NCBI GenBank assembly: GCA_017994055.1
Contig: JAGOLL010000005.1
Span: 1-58,273 of the forward strand
Length of the DNA: 58,273 bases
Direction of reading: 5' to 3'
Source of the DNA: Methanothrix sp.
GTDB lineage: Archaea; Halobacteriota; Methanosarcinia; Methanotrichales; Methanotrichaceae
Positions 20,379 through 28,697 of the stretch are shown in pieces (the stretch's first letter is position 1; each line of letters starts with the position of its first letter). Below the pieces are notes generated by a model that was not told the origin of the DNA, searched no databases, and worked only from the letters and a program-made list of their open reading frames with translations. Position numbers and translations under genes: made by a program.

Positions 20379-20966
20379 ATGCTAAAGAGAAAGATGATAA
20401 AGAACTTCACCTGGCCTCTGAAGACCGCCACGAGGGAGATAGAAGTCACCAGACTCTATCCCGAGTTCATGATGGAGCTTCCCCCGGCGGAGAGAGGCAT
20501 TCATGAGCTGGATGCCACCATATGCATCGGTTGCGGAACCTGCGCCAGGGTCTGCCCCAATAGCTGCATTGAGATGGTCAATTTCAAGTTCGGCAGTCCA
20601 CTCAAGAACAAGAAGATGCAGTTTCCCCAGATCGACTATGGAAGGTGCATGTTCTGCGGCCTGTGTGTGGATGAGTGCCCTGTGGAATGCCTCAAGATGG
20701 GCCAGAAGGTGACCATGGCCGGCTGGACCAGAGAGGATATTGTTAAGGGCCCGGATTTCCTGGCTACCAAGAGGTTCTCGCCTAAAGAGGTGGCTGATCT
20801 GGAGGCAGAGGCCAAGAGAATTGCTGCGGAGAAGGCGGCAGCCAAGAAGGCGGCAGCCAAAGAGGGCGCAGCTAAGGAAGGTGCGGCCAAGAAACCGGCC
20901 AAGGAAGCCGCTGCCAAGAAGGAGAATGGCAGCGAGGCCAAACCCAAGGAAGGAGGTGCTGCCTGA
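20379..20966 (+). CDS. fpoI: Fpo complex Fe-S subunit I with lysine/alanine-rich tail
   Basis: FpoI is the two-cluster ferredoxin-like subunit that wires electrons from the input side to FpoB. Both 4Fe-4S motifs are intact: CIGCGTCARVCPNSC (from about residue 48) and CMFCGLCVDECPVEC (from about 91). Residues from about 147 to 195 form a low-complexity tail built from repeats of AAAKKAAAKEGAAKE type, basic and probably disordered or helical. A lysine-rich FpoI extension has, as I recall, been noted in Methanothrix (Methanosaeta) and linked to docking of ferredoxin, since those organisms lack FpoF. Here the tail fits that picture. The stop overlaps the fpoJ1 start by one base. Confidence 0.95.
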   Translation: MLKRKMIKNFTWPLKTATREIEVTRLYPEFMMELPPAERGIHELDATICIGCGTCARVCPNSCIEMVNFKFGSPLKNKKMQFPQIDYGRCMFCGLCVDECPVECLKMGQKVTMAGWTREDIVKGPDFLATKRFSPKEVADLEAEAKRIAAEKAAAKKAAAKEGAAKEGAAKKPAKEAAAKKENGSEAKPKEGGAA

Positions 20967-21394
20967 TGACCGAAAAATCAGGAGCAAATGTAATTAGAAC
21001 CATCTTCGAGCTGCTGGTTCTGCTCGCTGCGGCAGGTGTTATCTTCGGAGGACTGGCGCTGATAGTGCTATTCTCGCCCTGGTCCAAGGAGGTACTGGAC
21101 AGGCTGCTGGCCTTTGATATCCGTTTTGCCATTGAGCTCATAGCCTTCCTGACCATAGCGGCTATAATTCTGCTACTATCGGTCCTGGTGGTTTATGCCA
21201 GAAATATTGTGCACAGCGCACTTTATCTGCTGGGAACTTTTGCCGGCGTGGCTGCTCTCTATATATTGCTCAATGCCACCTTCGTAGGAGTGGCCCAGAT
21301 CCTGGTTTACATCGGGGCAGTGGGTGTGCTGATACTCTTCGCTGTGATGCTTACAAAGAAGACGATTGTGGAGGAATCCCATGGTGAAATATAA
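20966..21394 (+). CDS. fpoJ1: Fpo complex membrane subunit J, N-terminal half
   Basis: This 142-residue protein corresponds to the N-terminal part of NuoJ, which in methanogen Fpo operons is split into two genes. After a short N-terminal stretch it has four hydrophobic helices, including LLVLLAAAGVIFGGLALIVL, FLTIAAIILLLSVLVVYARN, SALYLLGTFAGVAALYILLN and VAQILVYIGAVGVLILFAVM; the last two blocks contain the pi-bulge helix region of NuoJ (LVYIGAVGVLILFAVML). ATG 20966 overlaps the fpoI stop, and its own end overlaps the start of the next gene by 14 bases. Confidence 0.9.
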   Translation: MTEKSGANVIRTIFELLVLLAAAGVIFGGLALIVLFSPWSKEVLDRLLAFDIRFAIELIAFLTIAAIILLLSVLVVYARNIVHSALYLLGTFAGVAALYILLNATFVGVAQILVYIGAVGVLILFAVMLTKKTIVEESHGEI

Positions 21395-21644
21395 GATCAT
21401 CATCATTACCCTGGCCTTCCTGGCGGCTCTGTTTGCTTCCCTATCCCTATCCGATTGGGGTGCTGGCGAAAAACAGCCATCAAGCTTTGAGCCCCGGGAG
21501 GGCCTGAGGATGCCGGAGAGCGGCATCGGAGACGTGGGATTTGAGATCTTCACCTCTTACGTCTTCGCCTTCGAGATATTGGCCCTGGTTTTGACGGCGG
21601 CCCTTGTCGGTGCGGTTTATGTTGCACGAAAGGAGGCGGCCTGA
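21381..21644 (+). CDS. fpoJ2: Fpo complex membrane subunit J, C-terminal half
   Basis: This 87-residue protein supplies the C-terminal NuoJ helices. It has an N-terminal helix ([18 protein letters not shown]), a polar loop and a second helix ([20 protein letters not shown]) that matches the last helix of NuoJ, with [13 protein letters not shown] typical. ATG 21381 follows GGAGGA by five bases and is preferred over the in-frame GTG at 21366. The split NuoJ arrangement matches Methanosarcina fpoJ. It ends 38 bases before fpoK, a gap that contains a second Shine-Dalgarno (AAGGAGG). Confidence 0.88.
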   Translation: MVKYKIIIITLAFLAALFASLSLSDWGAGEKQPSSFEPREGLRMPESGIGDVGFEIFTSYVFAFEILALVLTAALVGAVYVARKEAA

Positions 21645-21682
21645 GGAGGGCGACAGAATATGACAAGGAGGGAGATTCTTCA

Positions 21683-21985
21683 ATGATACCGTTGGAGCTT
21701 TACATATTGCTGGCTTCAGCGATGTTCACCATCGGCCTGTACGGCCTGGTCACCCAGAAAAACGGTGTCAAGCTGATGATGTGCATCGAGCTCTTGCTCA
21801 ATAGCGCCAACATCAATCTCGTCGCCTTCTCAGCCTACCAGCCCAATGTGAACGGCCAGGTTTTTGCCCTGTTCTCCATTGCGCTGGCTGCGGCTGAAGC
21901 AGGCGTCGGATTTGCCATACTGATTGCACTGTATCGGCTCTATGGAACCATAGATCTGGACAACATCAACGCCATGAGGTGGTAA
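21683..21985 (+). CDS. fpoK: Fpo complex membrane subunit K (NuoK-like)
   Basis: The 100-residue protein has the three helices of Nuo[41 protein letters not shown] and [20 protein letters not shown]. The two buried glutamates of the proton path are visible in MCIELLLNS and AAAEAGVGF. It belongs to the membrane arm and helps conduct protons next to J and L/M/N subunits. A strong AAGGAGGGAG lies upstream of ATG 21683. Length is normal. Confidence 0.95.
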   Translation: MIPLELYILLASAMFTIGLYGLVTQKNGVKLMMCIELLLNSANINLVAFSAYQPNVNGQVFALFSIALAAAEAGVGFAILIALYRLYGTIDLDNINAMRW

Positions 21986-21988
21986 GCA

Positions 21989-24019
21989 GTGTATGCCGAT
22001 TATGCATATCTGATAGTAGCCCTTCCCGTGCTGGCTTTCTTGCTCTGCCTTTTCATAGGCTGGCGGCTGCCGGTGGGCGGAGGCTTCATTACTGTGCTGG
22101 CCACCTTTGCCGGTCTGATATTGTCTTTAGGAATATTCTCGGAGATCTATCCGGGTGAGATAGTCCATCAGTCCATGCCCTGGTTTGCCAACTTCAATGT
22201 GGGCATACTGATAGATCCTCTGGCATTGGTGATGCTGCTGATGATCACATTCGTCGTCACTCTCATCCATACCTATGCCAATGGATACATGAAAGGAGAT
22301 CCGGGCGCAGCCAGGTACTTCGCCGAGGCGGCTTTATTTACTGCTTCCATGCTGGGCCTGGTTTATGCCGATAACCTTCTCCAGCTTTTCATATTCTGGG
22401 AGCTGGTGGGACTGTGCTCATACCTATTGATCGGCTTCTGGTACCGCAAGCCCTCTGCGGCTGCGGCAGCCAAGAAGGCTTTCCTCACCACCCGGGTGGG
22501 CGATGTTCTGTTTCTGGCGGGCATAATTCTGCTCTACAACAACCTGGCCAGCTTGAACCTGGCCCTCAAACCGGGTGAGTACCTCTTGCAGTTCCCGGTG
22601 ATTTACGCCAATCTGGCCTCTATTCCCGGCGATCAGTTAACCCTCATCGCTCTGGGACTTTTGGGAGGCGCAGTGGGCAAATCGGGTCAGTTCCCCCTGC
22701 ATGTCTGGCTTCCCGATGCTATGGAGGGGCCCACCACCGTCTCAGCCATGATCCATGCTGCGACCATGGTTACCGCCGGCGTCTACCTGGTGGCCAGGAT
22801 GTTCCCCCTGTTCTATGCCGCACCACACGGTCTCACCGCCGTGGCAGCAGTGGGCGCGTTTACTGCTCTATTCGCTGCAACCATGGGCCTCACTGCCTTT
22901 GACATCAAGAGGGTGCTGGCCTTCTCCACTGTCTCTCAGCTCGGCTTTATGATGGCTGGCCTGGGTGTGGGCGCAGCAGTGGGAGCCTTTGCTGTGGGAG
23001 TTTCCATCTTCCATTTGATCGGCCACTCCTTCTTCAAGGCTCTGCTCTTCCTCTGCGCCGGATCGGTGATTCATGCCGTCAACACCAACGACATGCGTGA
23101 GATGGGTGGAGTTGGAAAATACATGAAGTGGACCATGTACACCATGCTCATAGGCTCTCTCTCTCTGGCCGGATTCCCCCTGTTTACGGGATTCTTCTCC
23201 AAGGACGAGATCATTGTCATTGCCTACGAGTACGGCACCATGATCAACTTCCTGCCCTACATCTTCTTGGTCTTAGCCGCAGTTCTTACGGCCATTTACA
23301 CCTTCAGGATGTGGTTCTCGGTCTTCACCGGCAAGGAGAGATCAAACTACGGCAAGCACGAGTCGCCCTGGGTTATGCTGGGGCCGCTGGTGCTCCTGGC
23401 GGTATTCGCCTTCGGATTCGGTTATGTGGCCCAGGATGACTTCTACAATTATCTGGACTCCAACTTCGAGCACTATGATGTGGACTTCGTCCAGCTGGCG
23501 GGCATAGGCGGCCATGAGATAGAAGGCGGCCACGGAGCCGAGGCTGCAGAGGGCGAGCACGCTGCTGCCGCTGAAGGCGAACAAGCGGCTGGAGAAGGAG
23601 AAGAGGCGGAAGGGGAGCCCTGGTACATCCAGATACTGCCCATAATTGTAGCTATAGGCGGCATTCTCACGGCAGCCTTCTTCTACTGGGACAAGGTCAA
23701 GAAGTTCGATCCCAGCCAGGTTACCGGAGACAAGGACCCCCTCAGGCAGACGTTGCTCAAGGGATACTATCAGCATGAGATCTTTACCGGCTGGTTTGCC
23801 GAGACGGTCGTCTACGGCACGGCTTTGATCTGCAATATGATCGACATCAAGCTCGTTGATGGCTGGCTGAACTGGCTATCGGCCTGGGTCATGGGATTCG
23901 CACAACATGTAAGAAAGGTTCAGACGGGCATAGTGCAGAACTATGTCACCGCTCTGGTACTGGGAGTTGTGGTGCTGGTGGTTGTTATTACTCTGGCTAG
24001 GGAGGTGGGCCTGGTATGA
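21989..24019 (+). CDS. fpoL: Fpo complex antiporter-like subunit L with acidic insert
   Basis: This 676-residue protein is the distal antiporter-like proton-pumping subunit with the long lateral helix. Family motifs include LLQLFIFWELVGLCSYLLIG (key glutamate), KSGQFPLHVWLPDAMEGPTT (key lysine region), LIHAATMVTAGVYLV-like segments and GFPLFTGFFSKDEII. Around residues 503-541 there is an unusual insert rich in E, A, G and H (GHEIEGGHGAEAAEGEH, then EGEQAAGEGEEAEGE), with no such stretch in the other subunits. It lies between late helices and must form a soluble loop. The start is GTG 21989, three bases after the fpoK stop. The end overlaps fpoM by ATGA. Confidence 0.95.
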   Translation: MYADYAYLIVALPVLAFLLCLFIGWRLPVGGGFITVLATFAGLILSLGIFSEIYPGEIVHQSMPWFANFNVGILIDPLALVMLLMITFVVTLIHTYANGYMKGDPGAARYFAEAALFTASMLGLVYADNLLQLFIFWELVGLCSYLLIGFWYRKPSAAAAAKKAFLTTRVGDVLFLAGIILLYNNLASLNLALKPGEYLLQFPVIYANLASIPGDQLTLIALGLLGGAVGKSGQFPLHVWLPDAMEGPTTVSAMIHAATMVTAGVYLVARMFPLFYAAPHGLTAVAAVGAFTALFAATMGLTAFDIKRVLAFSTVSQLGFMMAGLGVGAAVGAFAVGVSIFHLIGHSFFKALLFLCAGSVIHAVNTNDMREMGGVGKYMKWTMYTMLIGSLSLAGFPLFTGFFSKDEIIVIAYEYGTMINFLPYIFLVLAAVLTAIYTFRMWFSVFTGKERSNYGKHESPWVMLGPLVLLAVFAFGFGYVAQDDFYNYLDSNFEHYDVDFVQLAGIGGHEIEGGHGAEAAEGEHAAAAEGEQAAGEGEEAEGEPWYIQILPIIVAIGGILTAAFFYWDKVKKFDPSQVTGDKDPLRQTLLKGYYQHEIFTGWFAETVVYGTALICNMIDIKLVDGWLNWLSAWVMGFAQHVRKVQTGIVQNYVTALVLGVVVLVVVITLAREVGLV

Positions 24020-25518
24020 TCTCAAACGCACTCTCGCTGATGATTGCCATTCCCCTTCTGGGAGCGGTGATATCCTTCTTTGCGGGAAGCAAAGCCAAGT
24101 TCGTGGCCCTGGCGGCCTCGCTACTGCCCTTATACCTGTCCCTGCAGATGTATATGGAGTTCGACAAGACCTCCAAGATAATGCAGTTCGTGGAGAGCTA
24201 TGACTGGGTTCCCTCCATCGGAGTTAAGTATACCTTGGGCGTGGATGGAATCGGATTTCCCCTGGTTCTCCTCTCGACCATAGTATCGGTGCTGGTGATA
24301 ATCTACTCCTGGGGAGAGACCAAGAAGCCCAATCAGTACTTCGCCCTGCTCCTGCTCAATGAGGTAGGAGTGCTGGGAGTATTTACCGCTCTGGACTTCT
24401 TCCTCTTCTACATCTTCTGGGAGGTAGTGCTTATCCCCATGTTCTTCCTCATAGGATCATGGGGCGGCCCGAGAAAGGACTATGCAGCTATCAAGTTCTT
24501 CATCTACACCCACGTGGCCAGCCTGGTGATGCTCCTGGCAATATTCGCCCTGTACTTCACCTACCAGACTCCGGAGGGTGGAAGAACATTTGATATGTTG
24601 ACACTCCTGGCGGCCACAGCGGACAAGAGCATATTCCCGACCAGCCTGCTGAACATCATCTTTGCCGGGCTGCTTTTGGGATTCCTGGTCAAGATGCCCG
24701 CCTTCCCCTTCCATACCTGGCTGCCGGATGCCCACGTCGAGGCTCCCACAGCCGGTTCGGTGGTGCTGGCGGCGCTGCTGCTTAAGATGGGCGGATACGG
24801 ACTGTTCCGAGTGATCATGCCCATGCTTCCCAGCGTGGATAAGATATTCGTGACCATCATCGCCGTCATTGCGGTGATCTCCATCATCTACGGTGCCTTC
24901 ATGGCGTTGGCGCAGAAAGACATCAAGAAGCTGGTGGCCTACTCCTCCGTCAGCCACATGGGATTTGTGACGCTCGGAGCGGTGGCCTTCACCTGGATGT
25001 CCGTCACCGGAGCCATGTTCCAGCAGTTCTCGCACGGAATCATCACCTGCGTCTTGTTCATGTCTGCCGGTACCATTCAGCACGTAGTCGGGACCAGGGT
25101 CATAGCTGATCTGGGCGGCCTGGCTGATCGCATGCCCAAGTTCGCCGTCCTGATGATGGCCGGATTCATGGCCTCATTGGGACTGCCGGGCATGAGCGGA
25201 TTCGTGGCCGAGTTTATGGTCTTGACCGGCTCATACCCAAGTTTGCCCACCTACACCATGATCGTGGTCTTCCTGAGCGTGGCCACCACCGCAGCCTATC
25301 ACCTGTGGGCCATGCAGAAGGCCATGTTCGGACCGATATTGAAGAAGTATATGGATGTTCATGACCCCCATGCTTATGAGCTGTTCTCCATGGCCATGAT
25401 CATAGTCCTCTCTCTGCTCTTCGGCTTGCAGCCGGGATTGATCACTGATATGATGGGAACCGCTGCAAATCAGCTCATGGAGCCGGTTATGACCCTCTCC
25501 CAGATGGGGGTGATCTGA
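24016..25518 (+). CDS. fpoM: Fpo complex antiporter-like subunit M
   Basis: A 500-residue antiporter-like membrane subunit homologous to NuoM, one of three proton-pumping modules. Seen are the glutamate helix (FFLFYIFWEVVLIPMFFLIG), the lysine motif (FLVKMPAFPFHTWLPDAHVE) and LAQKDIKKLVAYSSVSHMGF, the family signature. Fourteen or so hydrophobic segments are spread over its length. ATG 24016 overlaps the fpoL stop by four bases, so the two are translationally coupled. No truncation or missing motif is seen. Confidence 0.95.
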   Translation: MISNALSLMIAIPLLGAVISFFAGSKAKFVALAASLLPLYLSLQMYMEFDKTSKIMQFVESYDWVPSIGVKYTLGVDGIGFPLVLLSTIVSVLVIIYSWGETKKPNQYFALLLLNEVGVLGVFTALDFFLFYIFWEVVLIPMFFLIGSWGGPRKDYAAIKFFIYTHVASLVMLLAIFALYFTYQTPEGGRTFDMLTLLAATADKSIFPTSLLNIIFAGLLLGFLVKMPAFPFHTWLPDAHVEAPTAGSVVLAALLLKMGGYGLFRVIMPMLPSVDKIFVTIIAVIAVISIIYGAFMALAQKDIKKLVAYSSVSHMGFVTLGAVAFTWMSVTGAMFQQFSHGIITCVLFMSAGTIQHVVGTRVIADLGGLADRMPKFAVLMMAGFMASLGLPGMSGFVAEFMVLTGSYPSLPTYTMIVVFLSVATTAAYHLWAMQKAMFGPILKKYMDVHDPHAYELFSMAMIIVLSLLFGLQPGLITDMMGTAANQLMEPVMTLSQMGVI

Positions 25519-25519
25519 A

Positions 25520-27016
25520 GTGGATTTAATGCACTACGCCCCTCTCTGGGGAGAAGCGCTCCTGACCATCCTGGCAGTATTGATCATACTGCTGGGATCA
25601 CTGATGAAGAACAGCGGCAAGATGATGGGAATGCTCTCCGCAGCCGGCCTGGTGGCAGCACTGGGTCTGGTGGCGAGCAACCTGACCCTCAAGCCGACGT
25701 TGTTCTTCTTTGATACCATCTCTGTAGACGCCCTGTCCCAGTTCTTCAAGGCCGTCTTTTTGGTGGTCTCACTGCTGGTAGTGATCGCCTCTCTGTCCAA
25801 GTACACCGGAAAGGGAGCGGACGAGTATTATGCGCTGGTCCTGCTGGCCACAGTGGGCATGATGGTTGTATCCAGCTCCATAGACATCGTAACCCTGTTT
25901 GTGGGCTTTGAGCTGGCCAGCTTGTCCACATATGCCCTGGCGGCCTTCGATAAGACCAAGAAGAACCTGGAGGCGGCCATGAAGTACTTCATCTTCGGCT
26001 CAGTGGCCTCCGCCTTCATGCTCTTCGGCTTCTCTCTGCTCTACGGAATGACCGGATCAACCCGGCTGGCGGAGATCGCTGCGGCATCGGTAGCCGACTT
26101 CGGGCCAGCTACACTGGTGGCTCTGATCTTTGTCATAGTGGGATTCGCCTTCAAGATGGCTCTGGTTCCCTTCCACATGTGGGCTCCGGATACCTATGAG
26201 GGCGCACCGGCTCTGGTTTCAGCGCTGCTAGCAGCGGGCTCCAAGAAGATGGGCTTCGCTGCCGCCTTCCGGGTGATCATCATTGCCCTGGTGGCTTTGC
26301 GGCTGGAGTGGTACATGGCCTTCGCCATACTGGCGGCTGTGACCATGACGCTCGGCAACCTCGCAGCCTGCTGGCAGAACAATGTGCGGCGCATACTGGC
26401 TTACTCCTCCATAGCTCAGGCCGGCTACATCGCCATAGCCTTTGTTGTGGTGGGAGCGGCCTACGGGGCGGACCCGGTCAATGTCTTCAATATGGGCATG
26501 ATCCGGGCCGATCATCTGGGCATAGCAGGCGCACTGCTGCTCATCCTGGGACATGCCCTGATGAAGACGGGAGCCTTCATCGGCACAGCCCAGGTGGCGG
26601 GAATGGTTGGCAGGGGGAGCGAAACCGACCCGGATGACATATCCAATTATGCCGGCTTAGCCCGCCGCGCGCCCATAACAGCGTTTTGCATGCTCATCTT
26701 CATGTTTGCGCTGGCGGGAATTCCCCCCACGGCAGGATACATAGGCAAGTTCGTGCTCTTCAGCTCAGCCATCTACTCCGGCCTTCTCTGGCTGGCGGTT
26801 CTGGCCATACTCAACAGCGCTCTGTCGCTGGTGTACTACCTGAAGATCATCAGCTACATGTATCTCAAGGAGCCGGCCGGCCCCAAGATGTCAGAGCAGA
26901 AGGGATACGTGGTGGCGCTGGTTTTGACCATGCTGGCCGTGGTCTGGATAGGCGTCTTCCCAGATGGATTCATCAACTGGGCACTGCAGGCAGCAGCGGT
27001 TCTGCTGCCGCAGTAA
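25520..27016 (+). CDS. fpoN: Fpo complex antiporter-like subunit N
   Basis: A 498-residue NuoN homologue and the last gene of the operon. Motifs include VTLFVGFELASLSTYALAAF (conserved glutamate), FKMALVPFHMWAPDTYEGAP (lysine and PFHMWAPD signature) and VRRILAYSSIAQAGYIAIAF. The start is GTG 25520, one base after the fpoM stop. Downstream is a T-rich stretch, and no fpoO or fpoF gene follows. In Methanosarcina fpoO closes the cluster and FpoF, encoded elsewhere, takes electrons from F420H2, so their absence here fits a ferredoxin-fed complex or genes located elsewhere. Confidence 0.95.
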   Translation: MDLMHYAPLWGEALLTILAVLIILLGSLMKNSGKMMGMLSAAGLVAALGLVASNLTLKPTLFFFDTISVDALSQFFKAVFLVVSLLVVIASLSKYTGKGADEYYALVLLATVGMMVVSSSIDIVTLFVGFELASLSTYALAAFDKTKKNLEAAMKYFIFGSVASAFMLFGFSLLYGMTGSTRLAEIAAASVADFGPATLVALIFVIVGFAFKMALVPFHMWAPDTYEGAPALVSALLAAGSKKMGFAAAFRVIIIALVALRLEWYMAFAILAAVTMTLGNLAACWQNNVRRILAYSSIAQAGYIAIAFVVVGAAYGADPVNVFNMGMIRADHLGIAGALLLILGHALMKTGAFIGTAQVAGMVGRGSETDPDDISNYAGLARRAPITAFCMLIFMFALAGIPPTAGYIGKFVLFSSAIYSGLLWLAVLAILNSALSLVYYLKIISYMYLKEPAGPKMSEQKGYVVALVLTMLAVVWIGVFPDGFINWALQAAAVLLPQ

Positions 27017-27017
27017 A

Positions 27018-27050
27018 ATTTTTTATTCTACCTTTTAATATTTTTTAAAT
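27018..27050 (+). terminator. T-rich terminator after fpoN
   Basis: Directly after the fpoN stop, three T-runs (TTTTTTATT, CCTTTTAAT, ATTTTTTAAAT) follow within 33 bases without a strong hairpin. Archaeal RNA polymerase stops on such U-rich stretches, so this probably ends the fpo transcript. Confidence 0.55.
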
Positions 27051-27100
27051 CTTGATCTATCCGTATCATCTAGACAATCACTAAGCAAAAGGGTATTAGC

Positions 27101-28015
27101 GTGAAATTGGAAAAATTTGAAATAGAAAAGGTTTTCCAAATGGATGCTGCTGAAATGGTAGCAGCACGTGAAAAAGCAATACTCATTCACCACACGAGGG
27201 ATATAGATGCAGCAGGAGATGAAGTTGAAAAGGTTGTGCGAAATGTAATCAAAAGAAAATTGCCTACTTCGTACTATGTGGGGCATGGACATATAGTAGA
27301 TTCACAACTAAACAGTAGCAATGAGCTTGATATCGTAATTGCTGATAACTTGAGTGCTCCAGTATTGATGAACACTGCTAACGGCACAGAGTATTTTATA
27401 TTCGAGTCTGTATATGCAATAGGAGAAATTAAATCAACGTATTATAAGTCTAAGAATTATATTAAAGATTTCATAGGCGTTGTAAGTGATCTAAAATTTA
27501 AAAACAAACTCCAGCGTGAAAGGGTCCCAACAAATTACCTGGGGAACGGCATAAGCCTTGGAGGAGGCCTTCGTCTTGATAGAACACCAGTTTGGCCTTA
27601 TATGAATCCATTATTTTCATTTATGCTATTTGTAAATTCTGGCGACTTTAGTATAGAAGATATCCAGGAAATCTACAAAGAAAGGAAAGCTATTGAATTG
27701 CCAAATATAATATGCTTCTTGGACAAAGGCCTAATTGTAAATTTTAGGAGTAATGTTGAAGAAAGCAAATCAATTAATCTGGGCACAATTGATCTAATTC
27801 CCGAATTCAATGATAATGCATTGAAGAACGAGTGGCATCTAATCAACATAAGCAATAGCGATGAAAATGTAATAGGATCTAATTTTTCATTTTTATATCT
27901 TGCTATAATCAATCATTTAAAATCTTCTTTATTAAAAGAGACAAATATGCTTCCATACCTATCTAACATATTTCAATCAAATATTGTGGATGGAAAATTT
28001 AAAAAAGTAGCCTGA
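27101..28015 (+). CDS. DUF6602-like protein with nuclease-type ExK motif
   Basis: A 304-residue protein resembling the DUF6602 family, seen in accessory and defence regions. The diagnostic region is TSYYVGHGHIVDSQLN, then SNELDIVIAD and a strand AVYAIGEIKSTY-like segment (residues about 60-110); the D of LDIVIAD and E-x-K of GEIKS have the spacing of a PD-(D/E)xK nuclease core, which is my inference. The C-terminal half is not recognised. Base composition is much more AT-rich than the neighbouring fpo genes, consistent with horizontal transfer. It starts with GTG at 27101; no partner gene is on the same strand, so if it belongs to a defence system the partners are missing or it works alone. 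Confidence 0.6.
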   Translation: MKLEKFEIEKVFQMDAAEMVAAREKAILIHHTRDIDAAGDEVEKVVRNVIKRKLPTSYYVGHGHIVDSQLNSSNELDIVIADNLSAPVLMNTANGTEYFIFESVYAIGEIKSTYYKSKNYIKDFIGVVSDLKFKNKLQRERVPTNYLGNGISLGGGLRLDRTPVWPYMNPLFSFMLFVNSGDFSIEDIQEIYKERKAIELPNIICFLDKGLIVNFRSNVEESKSINLGTIDLIPEFNDNALKNEWHLINISNSDENVIGSNFSFLYLAIINHLKSSLLKETNMLPYLSNIFQSNIVDGKFKKVA

Positions 28016-28039
28016 TGATTCTGAGAAATATTTCTCATT

Positions 28040-28153
28040 CTATCTCGCTGGCTGATACACTCCAATGTCCATCAGCCCGCTCCGACCTCGCCAAATCAGC
28101 CCAAAGCCCGCCGCCCCCTCCCGCGCGCGGGCGATCCTCGCATCTTCACCCAT
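28040..28153 (-). pseudogene. decapitated copy of the DUF6516-antitoxin start
   Basis: On the minus strand an ATG at 28153 opens MGEDARI, nearly identical to the start of the antitoxin at 31567 (MGEDASI), and the 50 bases before it match the antitoxin promoter region. After the first seven codons the sequence diverges completely, and the frame ends after 37 codons. It therefore looks like a duplicated promoter and start whose gene body was replaced or lost. Confidence 0.45.
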
Positions 28154-28200
28154 CAGCCTTATCTTTATGCTCCTAGCATGTATTTTCCCTCTTGATCTGC

Positions 28201-28292
28201 AACTCCCCCCGGAAGGCCCGCTCCAGCACCGCCGGCATGTAGTCGCATCCAGGGCGGCGGCAGTCTCTGACTGGTGGCGGCGGAGGGCATCG
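28201..28292 (-). repeat. HsdS-tail repeat, copy a
   Basis: A GC-rich segment that on the minus strand reads DALRRHQSETAAALDA and then, after a two-base insertion, PAVLERAFRGEL in another frame. This is the typical C-terminal tail of type I restriction specificity subunits (HsdS). It lies 15 bases after the first HicB-like gene and matches copies at 28588, 30891 and 31611. The frameshift shows it is not maintained as coding sequence. Confidence 0.75.
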
Positions 28293-28307
28293 GACAATGA
28301 TTAGAAG

Positions 28308-28514
28308 CTATTCATAATCGTAGAACCGCCAAGCATCCCCCTGCAGCCTGGTTCGCTCTTCCGCCAGTGATTCCAGGCAGCCAGCTATGGCCTCTTTGAT
28401 GTTCTCCAGGGCTTCTTCCATGCTGTCGCCCTGGGAGTGGCATCCGGGAAGGGCCGGGCAACTTACAACATAGCCGCCATCTTCGTCTTGCTGAAGGACG
28501 ACTTTAAAATTCAT
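28308..28514 (-). CDS. HicB-like protein, copy 1
   Basis: A 68-residue protein with the HicB partial-RNase-H-like fold: MNFKVVLQQDEDGGYVVSCP, then ALPGCHSQGDSMEEALENIK and EAIAGCLESLAEERT. HicB proteins are antitoxins of HicA mRNA interferases and usually carry an extra DNA-binding domain, which is absent here. No hicA gene is adjacent, so this is either an orphan or acts on a partner elsewhere. It is the partial twin of the gene at 28698, 390 bases away, with about three quarters of residues identical by eye, and both are followed by an HsdS-tail repeat. The cassette was therefore duplicated in tandem. Confidence 0.8.
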   Translation of the reverse strand: MNFKVVLQQDEDGGYVVSCPALPGCHSQGDSMEEALENIKEAIAGCLESLAEERTRLQGDAWRFYDYE

Positions 28515-28587
28515 GATCTTAGCTATGATGTCGGAAGCTAATAAAAGCTTTAGAGAGGATTAATAATAATCTGGTTCTGATTGTGGT

Positions 28588-28680
28588 CTAAAGCCCACCC
28601 CGGAAGGCCCACTCCAGCACCGCCGGCAGGAGCGCCTCCAGGGCGGCGGCAGTCTCTGATTGGTGGCGGCGGAGGGCGTC
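28588..28680 (-). repeat. HsdS-tail repeat, copy b
   Basis: On the minus strand this copy keeps an open frame: DALRRHQSETAAALEA, LLPAVLEWAFRGGL, then a stop. It follows the second HicB-like gene by 17 bases. A long imperfect hairpin (CCGCCG...CTGGAG-GCG-CTCCTG...CGGCGG) can form in the centre. It is the best match, with copy d, to an intact HsdS C-terminus. Confidence 0.75.
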
Positions 28681-28697
28681 GTGAAAACGATTTGCAG

